Position numbers and translations under genes: made by a program. Below, piece by piece: positions 20,363 through 24,995 of a DNA stretch of 24,995 bases. Position 1 is the first letter of the stretch; each line of letters begins with the position of its first letter. The notes under the pieces are model-generated. The model saw only the letters and a list, made by a program, of their open reading frames with translations. It was not told where the DNA came from and made no database searches. Source of the stretch: Candidatus Woesearchaeota archaeon (GTDB lineage Archaea > Nanobdellota > Nanobdellia > Woesearchaeales > JACPBV01); NCBI GenBank assembly GCA_019323195.1, contig JAHWHQ010000017.1, forward strand, positions 1 to 24,995, given 5' to 3'.

Positions 20363-21405
20363 AATAGTATCTTCCCCCTGTATTTACAATAGATCGCATA
20401 ATCTATATATTGGGCCTTATCAATATAATCCTTTGTTTTTAAGGCAGAATCTCTCTTCTCTTCTATATTCCCGGTTACCTTAAAAGAGAAGCTATCAGAA
20501 CCTGCACCGCTACCAAAACTCGTCATTACAATCCTTTCCCCTGGTTTTGCAGCATCCAAAACCGCACTTAAACCCAACATGCACGAACCTGAGTACGCAT
20601 TTCCTATCTTTTTGACTAATAGCCCTGCCAAAATCTTTTCCTTCTCTACCCCTAACTTCTTTGCAATCTTCATAGGAAACTTAATATTGGGCGTGTGAAA
20701 CACAAAATGGTCTACATCTGAAACATTAACATTTATTTTATCCAAAAGCTTTTTTGTGGCTTCAATAGTATGCTTAAAATAAGCCTTCTCTCCAGTGAAT
20801 CTTTCCCCATGTCTTGGATATGGCTGCATATTCCTTCTCCAGAAGTCAGGTATGTCAGAAGTGACTGACAATGTATGCTCTATCTCTGCAACTATCTCCT
20901 CCTTCCTGTTTCCTACTATAAATGCAGCGCCTCCTGATGATGCAATATACTCCGGAATGCCGCCTCCGGGCCTTGCCTGTGATGTGTCAGACCCTATAGC
21001 CAGGCCATATTCCGCCAGTCCTGAAGACACCAACCCTGTGCATATCTGCAGAGATGCGCTTCCGGCCTTGCATGCAAACTCCACATCACCTGCCGTGTAA
21101 TCCTCCCCGATTCCTAGGGCGTTCCCTATAATAGAGGCGTTTGGTTTTACTGCATAAACCTTTGATTCTGAGCCGCAATAGACAGCACTGATCTTTTTCT
21201 TGTCAATCCTTGCTCTCTTCAGCGCATTAGATGCTGCTTCTACCGCTATTGTAACAGAGTCCTCATCTATGCCTCCAACAGAGATCTCATCTATGCCTAT
21301 CCCCTGCCTTATGTCTTCCGGATCCTTGCCCCATATCCTCGCGATCTCTTCTGTTTTTATTCTGTATAAAGGGATATAGGATCCATAACCAACTATGCCT
21401 GCCAT
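20359..21405 (-). CDS. Hydroxymethylglutaryl-CoA synthase, archaeal type
   Basis: A 348-residue archaeal HMG-CoA synthase, which condenses acetyl-CoA with acetoacetyl-CoA in the mevalonate pathway for isoprenoid lipids. The triad is visible: Glu80 in CGSESKVYAVKP, Cys112 in DVEFACKAGSASLQ and His237 in HFVFHTPNIKFP. The SSGGAAFIVG and SFGSGAGSDSF segments also match. Start MAGIVGYGSYIPLYRIK is typical. A strong AGGAGG precedes the ATG by 9 nt, one of the better ribosome sites in the operon. The next gene overlaps by 4 nt. The close family makes HMG-CoA synthesis the first assumption. The surrounding operon makes a related C-C bond-forming step on another 3-oxoacyl-CoA possible. Confidence 0.9.
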   Translation of the reverse strand: MAGIVGYGSYIPLYRIKTEEIARIWGKDPEDIRQGIGIDEISVGGIDEDSVTIAVEAASNALKRARIDKKKISAVYCGSESKVYAVKPNASIIGNALGIGEDYTAGDVEFACKAGSASLQICTGLVSSGLAEYGLAIGSDTSQARPGGGIPEYIASSGGAAFIVGNRKEEIVAEIEHTLSVTSDIPDFWRRNMQPYPRHGERFTGEKAYFKHTIEATKKLLDKINVNVSDVDHFVFHTPNIKFPMKIAKKLGVEKEKILAGLLVKKIGNAYSGSCMLGLSAVLDAAKPGERIVMTSFGSGAGSDSFSFKVTGNIEEKRDSALKTKDYIDKAQYIDYAIYCKYRGKILL

Positions 21406-21414
21406 AAATCAGTG

Positions 21415-21420
21415 CCTCCT
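21415..21420 (-). promoter_or_regulatory. Strong ribosome binding site of HMG-CoA synthase
   Basis: AGGAGG on the minus strand, 9 nt before ATG 21405, inside the operon. It would support independent re-initiation for the HMG-CoA synthase gene, which is the only one preceded by a gap of more than 20 nt. Confidence 0.65.
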
Positions 21421-21432
21421 AATTATTTATTA

Positions 21433-22557
21433 TTAACCCTTTTTAAGTATCGATGTTGTTACCGTACCGCCAGCACCCCCTATATTCTGGGCAAGAGCGT
21501 ACTTTAAATAGTTTTCTACTTGCCTTTCCCCGCATTCCCCTTTTAACTGTTTAACAAGCTCATAGACCTGTGCCAGACCGGTAGCAGAGACAGGCTGGCC
21601 TTTTGCCTTTAAACCACCAGAGGTATTGACTGGCAGCTTACCGTCTATATTAAAATACCCCTGCTCTATTTTCTTATATGCCTGGCCAGGCCTGGAAAAA
21701 CCCAAATCCTCGTATGCTATTAACTCGACACTTGAAAAAGCATCATGAACCTCAGCTATATTGATATCAGAAGGCTCAATACCTGCCTGTTTATACGCAT
21801 TCCCCGATGTAATAACAGTAGCATCCCATGAAGTGTTATCTTCCCACTCCCATGTAGGTGTATAATCAGTGCAGATGTCAGAGCCTGCAATCTCAATATC
21901 GGTCCTGTCTTTTGAGAGAATAACTGCTGCTGCCCCATCTACACTAATGCTGCAATCATAAAGCCTGAGAGGCGAGCATACCATTGGGGAATTTTTAATC
22001 TCTTCCAAAGTTACCTTTTTCCCGTAAAATTTGGCCTTGGGGTTAAGTACAGCGTTTGAATGGTTCTTATAAGAGATCAAAGCAAGATGATCAGGGGTGG
22101 TAGAGGGATATTTCAGCATATATGCCTGCGCAACCAAGGCATTCTGCCCTGGAAAATTCAAACCTTCCTTCTGCTCCCACTTACTCTCAGCAGCCATCAT
22201 GAATTCCTCAGTTATAGCCTCTGATTTGCAGGTCATCAGTTTTTCTGCTGCAACGACCAGGACATTATCATACCCTATCTGGTTAGCAACCCATAAAGCC
22301 GCCCCTCCGCTTCCGCAGGCTGCCGGGACCCTTACTATAGGCTTATTTGTCCTGAACATTGAGGAAAGCAGAGATGCAAAATGCCTTTGTTTTTCTATGG
22401 AAGAGAACAACTCCATATTTGAGCATATAACAGCGTCTATATCACTAAAACGCATATCAGCATCGTTCAAAGCCTCCAATGCAGCTTCATAGGCTAAAAT
22501 ATGTGAAAACTTATCTGAAATCCCGAATTTTGTCATCCCAACTCCTTTTATGTACAT
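21433..22557 (-). CDS. SCP2-type thiolase-like protein with His-to-Gln changes
   Basis: 374 residues, paralogous to the gene at 23694-24818 over its whole length. The nucleophile Cys81 is present (RVPAACGSGGAALW), as is His271 (AEVHDAFSSVELIAYEDLG). The catalytic GHP motif instead reads GGLKAKGQPVSATG, with Gln321 (codon CAG, checked), and the final THN motif reads AQNIGGAGGT, with Gln357. Two of the usual active-site His are therefore lost while Cys is kept. It may bind or acylate a CoA thioester without normal Claisen chemistry, or act as a non-catalytic partner of the intact paralogue. A DUF35-DUF362 gene ends one base before its start. Confidence 0.85.
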   Translation of the reverse strand: MYIKGVGMTKFGISDKFSHILAYEAALEALNDADMRFSDIDAVICSNMELFSSIEKQRHFASLLSSMFRTNKPIVRVPAACGSGGAALWVANQIGYDNVLVVAAEKLMTCKSEAITEEFMMAAESKWEQKEGLNFPGQNALVAQAYMLKYPSTTPDHLALISYKNHSNAVLNPKAKFYGKKVTLEEIKNSPMVCSPLRLYDCSISVDGAAAVILSKDRTDIEIAGSDICTDYTPTWEWEDNTSWDATVITSGNAYKQAGIEPSDINIAEVHDAFSSVELIAYEDLGFSRPGQAYKKIEQGYFNIDGKLPVNTSGGLKAKGQPVSATGLAQVYELVKQLKGECGERQVENYLKYALAQNIGGAGGTVTTSILKKG

Positions 22558-22558
22558 T

Positions 22559-23689
22559 TTAACCCTTTTTTATAAGCTTTGAACCAATCGGCTGTTTTAC
22601 GTCTCTCCTTAGGGCATCCAGCTCATTACCGACAAACTTTATTCTTAAGGTATCATATTCACCTGCCCCTGACTTTCCTGCCAGCTCTACATAAGGCAGT
22701 TTCCTTAAACACAGAACCTCCTGTACAGCCTTATCATGCACCACCGGATTCCTGGCAGCAAATATCAGATTATAAAATCCAGGCTCCCCATACTGGGCCG
22801 GACCGTTTCCCTGCATCCCTATTGAAGCGTCCCCTATTGTTATAAACCTAGAAAAGACATTGGGCAAAACGGCTAATGCTGTTACAGCCTTTTTTGGATC
22901 TCCGGATAGCTCATCGAATGTCTTCTTAGATAAAAATCTGGTCAGATTTTCAAAAGCACCATCTATGCCCAGCAACATGTCTGTCTTTATTACCGGCACA
23001 TTGAATATAAGCTCAAAATCATTGACTATTTTACTGACCTCAAATGTAAATTCCCTTTCTTTTTTCTCTTCAAATTCTGTTTTCGAGATATCAACATAAT
23101 TAACACCAAATTCCCTTACTATATCCTTGATCCCTGATTTTTTCCCTATTTCCTCAAAAGGCACAAAAAAACTCTGTTCAGCTATTGTTATGTTCTCTTT
23201 TTTAGCCCCTTTATCAAGCAGATACCTGATTAAAGCATTTAAAACCTTGGGGTTAGTACATATTCCAAGATAGGGATACCCTGGAACGCCCAGATTAGGC
23301 TTGATCAATATCTTTGTACCTCCATTAACATCTACATCCCCTATCAGCCCTAAAGCATCCTTGACAGCCTCATAATAATCATATTTTATCTTAACAACAG
23401 AGACCACATTTTCAGAAGAGTCCGGCTTATCCTCATAAGTGTCTCCAATTTCATAATCCTTTATTGTCTTTTTTGGCATTTTATTGCCATGCTGATCCTC
23501 CAGAATCAAAACATTATAAGGAACCACAGGATGTAAAGGGCAGGGAATATTAACCTTTGTAAATCCAACCACTTTCAGCTTATCCCCTATCTGCTTATTA
23601 ATCTCGCTGTTGCAGTAGATGCATCTCTCAATAGGATGAATCCATTTTTTATTGCATTTATCACAAACCCATCTTATGTTCTTTGTCAT
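22559..23689 (-). CDS. DUF35 zinc-ribbon/OB-fold domain fused to DUF362
   Basis: 376 residues in two parts. Residues 1-~90 are DUF35-like: a zinc ribbon with Cys9, Cys12, Cys23 and Cys26 (WVCDKCNKKW, ERCIYCNSE), then an OB fold (LKVVGFTKVNIPCPLHP, VPYNVLILEDQHGNKM, YEIGDTYED). Residues ~95-376 are DUF362: VVKIKYDYYEAVKDAL, TKILIKPNLG (130-132 KPN), GICTNPKVLNALIRYLLDKGA, FNVPVIKTDMLLG, ITIGDASIGMQGNGPAQYG and NPVVHDKAVQEVLCL. DUF362 proteins have no settled function; some have ferredoxin domains, absent here. It lies between two paralogous thiolases, and DUF35 is a thiolase partner, so it probably docks DUF362 onto one or both of them. Confidence 0.8.
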   Translation of the reverse strand: MTKNIRWVCDKCNKKWIHPIERCIYCNSEINKQIGDKLKVVGFTKVNIPCPLHPVVPYNVLILEDQHGNKMPKKTIKDYEIGDTYEDKPDSSENVVSVVKIKYDYYEAVKDALGLIGDVDVNGGTKILIKPNLGVPGYPYLGICTNPKVLNALIRYLLDKGAKKENITIAEQSFFVPFEEIGKKSGIKDIVREFGVNYVDISKTEFEEKKEREFTFEVSKIVNDFELIFNVPVIKTDMLLGIDGAFENLTRFLSKKTFDELSGDPKKAVTALAVLPNVFSRFITIGDASIGMQGNGPAQYGEPGFYNLIFAARNPVVHDKAVQEVLCLRKLPYVELAGKSGAGEYDTLRIKFVGNELDALRRDVKQPIGSKLIKKG

Positions 23690-23693
23690 AAAA

Positions 23694-24818
23694 TCATCCT
23701 GCTATTCTCCTAAAGATATGAACCGTAGTTGTTCCGCCTGCTCCTCCCACATTATGCGTCAGGCCTAATCTGGGATTATTAACCTGCCTTTCCCCGCATC
23801 TGCCCCTTAACTGATCTACAACCTCAACAATCTGTGCAACACCTGTGGGCGAGATCGGATGCCCTCTTGCCTTTAAACCTCCGGAGGTATTAACAGGCAT
23901 TTTTCCATCCAGATTAACATATCCATCCCGTATAAGCTCTTTACCATCTCCTTTCCTGCAAAATCCCAGGTCCTCGTAAGCTATTAACTCAACTATTGAA
24001 AAAGCATCATGTAATTCTGCAACATCAATATCCCCGGGGTGTACATCTGCCTGACTAAATGCATTCTCACCTGCCTTCACAGTTGCATTCCACAGCGTCA
24101 TATCCTCCCTTTCAAAAGGCGCTAAATAATCCGTTGCCAGGGCAGAGCCCTCTACCTTTATGTCTGTCTTATCATTAGAGATAACAACAGCAGCAGCGCC
24201 ATTAACGCTGATACTGCAGTCGTACAGATTAAAAGGCGATGCAACAACCGGAGCTTTTTTAATATCCTCCATGCTTACCTTTTTGCCATAAAACCTTGCC
24301 TTAGGGTTCAAGCTCCCATTATGGTGGTTCTTGTAGGCTATCAATGATAGGTCATCATGTGCTGTCCTGTATTTCATCATGTGCTGCTGCGCCACTAATG
24401 CGTTCTGTGCAGGAAAAATAAGCCCTTCCTCCTGCTCCCAGAAATTATCCCCGGCATTCATAATCTCCTTTGTTATGAGCTGTGTTGGGCCACCTAATAT
24501 CTTATCAACCCCTAAAACAAGGATATTGTTGTACTTCATCCTTAAAGCTGTCCAGAAAGCAGCGCCTCCACCCCCACAGACAGCAGGAACCCTTATTATA
24601 GGCATCTTTCTTTTTAACATCGAGGATAATATTGGAGGATAATGCCTTTGGCTTTCATCATTTATTTTAGTATCCACAGTTGAAATGACCACTGCATCAA
24701 TCTTATTGAGGCCCATATCAGAATCACCCAAAGCCTGATGTATTGCCTCGTAAGCCATGCTGTGCGTAGTAGTATCCTGTACCCCGAAATGAGTCATACC
24801 TACTCCTTTTACGTACAT
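23694..24818 (-). CDS. SCP2-type thiolase, complete active site
   Basis: 374 residues, first gene of the operon. All catalytic elements of archaeal/SCP2 thiolases are visible: Cys81 (RVPAVCGGGGAAFW), His270 (AELHDAFSIVELIAYEDLG), His320 (GGLKARGHPISPTG) and His355 (LTHNVGGAGGT). It could make or cleave acetoacetyl-CoA or a larger 3-oxoacyl-CoA. It is the only one of three thiolase-like proteins here with the complete set, so it is the best candidate to supply acetoacetyl-CoA to HMG-CoA synthase. GAGGT at 24825-24829 (minus) lies 6 nt before the ATG. The next gene starts 4 nt after its TGA. Confidence 0.88.
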   Translation of the reverse strand: MYVKGVGMTHFGVQDTTTHSMAYEAIHQALGDSDMGLNKIDAVVISTVDTKINDESQRHYPPILSSMLKRKMPIIRVPAVCGGGGAAFWTALRMKYNNILVLGVDKILGGPTQLITKEIMNAGDNFWEQEEGLIFPAQNALVAQQHMMKYRTAHDDLSLIAYKNHHNGSLNPKARFYGKKVSMEDIKKAPVVASPFNLYDCSISVNGAAAVVISNDKTDIKVEGSALATDYLAPFEREDMTLWNATVKAGENAFSQADVHPGDIDVAELHDAFSIVELIAYEDLGFCRKGDGKELIRDGYVNLDGKMPVNTSGGLKARGHPISPTGVAQIVEVVDQLRGRCGERQVNNPRLGLTHNVGGAGGTTTVHIFRRIAG

Positions 24819-24824
24819 TTTAAT

Positions 24825-24829
24825 ACCTC
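24825..24829 (-). promoter_or_regulatory. Ribosome binding site of the first operon gene
   Basis: GAGGT, 6 nt before the ATG at 24818. TATA-like candidates upstream on the minus strand are CTTTTTAAAG (24889-24898) and AGATAAATC (about 24860-24868); neither can be preferred by eye. Confidence 0.5.
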
Positions 24830-24909
24830 AAAATCAAATTAGTGAGTGAAGCCCCTTCAGATTTATCTATTATCTGGAATATAACCTTCTTTAAAAAGTT
24901 GTCTAAAGT

Positions 24910-24953
24910 TTAGAAGACGACATAAGTAATGCATGATAGATTTCGTCTTCTAA
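24910..24953. repeat. 11-bp inverted repeat upstream of the operon
   Basis: TTAGAAGACGA (24910-24920) and TCGTCTTCTAA (24943-24953) are exact reverse complements with a 22-nt spacer. The repeat lies ~90 nt upstream of the operon's first ATG, just beyond the likely promoter. Possible operator or element end. Confidence 0.55.
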
Positions 24954-24958
24954 GTTGT

Positions 24959-24995
24959 AAAAGACAAACAAAATTATGCAAAACTTTTGTCTTTT
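24959..24995. repeat. 10-bp inverted repeat at the window edge
   Basis: AAAAGACAAA (24959-24968) and TTTGTCTTTT (24986-24995) are exact reverse complements around 17 nt, running into the window end. The arms share AGAC with the neighbouring inverted repeat. Could be a terminator for a gene outside the window or another regulator site. Confidence 0.45.

Noticed and set aside
22559..23689. DUF362 protein as a ferredoxin
   Set aside because: The four N-terminal Cys form a CX2C-X10-CX2C zinc ribbon followed by an OB fold; no CX2CX2CX3CP cluster motif is present.

Overview
The window is archaeal. It encodes a SecF-SecD pair, membrane-anchored LonB, the KEOPS subunit Kae1, a four-subunit 2-oxoacid:ferredoxin oxidoreductase, and an archaeal-type HMG-CoA synthase with SCP2-type thiolases and DUF35 proteins. 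Most promoters are TATA-like (TTTATAAA, TTTAAATA) about 20-26 nt before leaderless starts, and Shine-Dalgarno sites occur at some starts. The extremely tight gene packing, short proteins, split intein-like locus and unknown small genes would fit a DPANN-type archaeon such as a Woesearchaeales relative, but that placement is a guess from gene style, not a phylogeny.

Layout. 1-2840: secF (5' end outside the window) and secD. 2902-3640: a tandem pair of four-helix SMR/EamA-like transporters. 3691-5871: four small genes, namely an unknown AT-rich gene, a transglutaminase-like cysteine peptidase, a membrane-anchored OB-fold protein and another unknown. 5939-9377: lonB, interrupted by an intein with a LAGLIDADG endonuclease. 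The intein is itself broken by a TAAGATG stop/start junction exactly where natural split inteins are divided. 9435-10716: a zinc-ribbon protein, an AbrB-like regulator and an unknown AT-rich gene. 10800-10920: nested palindromes. 10939-11922: kae1, divergent from porCDAB (11978-14940) across one shared palindromic TATA box.

14994-24818 is the most unusual part: an eleven-gene minus-strand operon. Most junctions are 4-nt ATGA overlaps or 1-nt gaps. In transcription order it encodes a thiolase, a DUF35-DUF362 fusion, a second thiolase, HMG-CoA synthase, a third thiolase-like protein, a ribbon-less DUF35 protein, two successive class I CoA-transferase-fold alpha/beta pairs and a nitronate monooxygenase/FabK-like flavoprotein. 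The alpha/beta pairs plus flavoprotein resemble the IpdA-IpdB-IpdC set of steroid-ring catabolism. The three thiolase-like proteins have different active sites: one is complete, one has Cys to Asp, and one has two His to Gln. The HMG-CoA synthase keeps its Glu-Cys-His triad. The thiolase/HMG-CoA synthase/DUF35 core is the known archaeal entry to the mevalonate pathway, but the rest suggests a larger CoA-thioester carbon-carbon bond-forming or bond-breaking machine whose substrate cannot be read from the sequence.

There is no gene-free stretch above 300 bases. No rRNA, tRNA, CRISPR array or transposase gene was seen.
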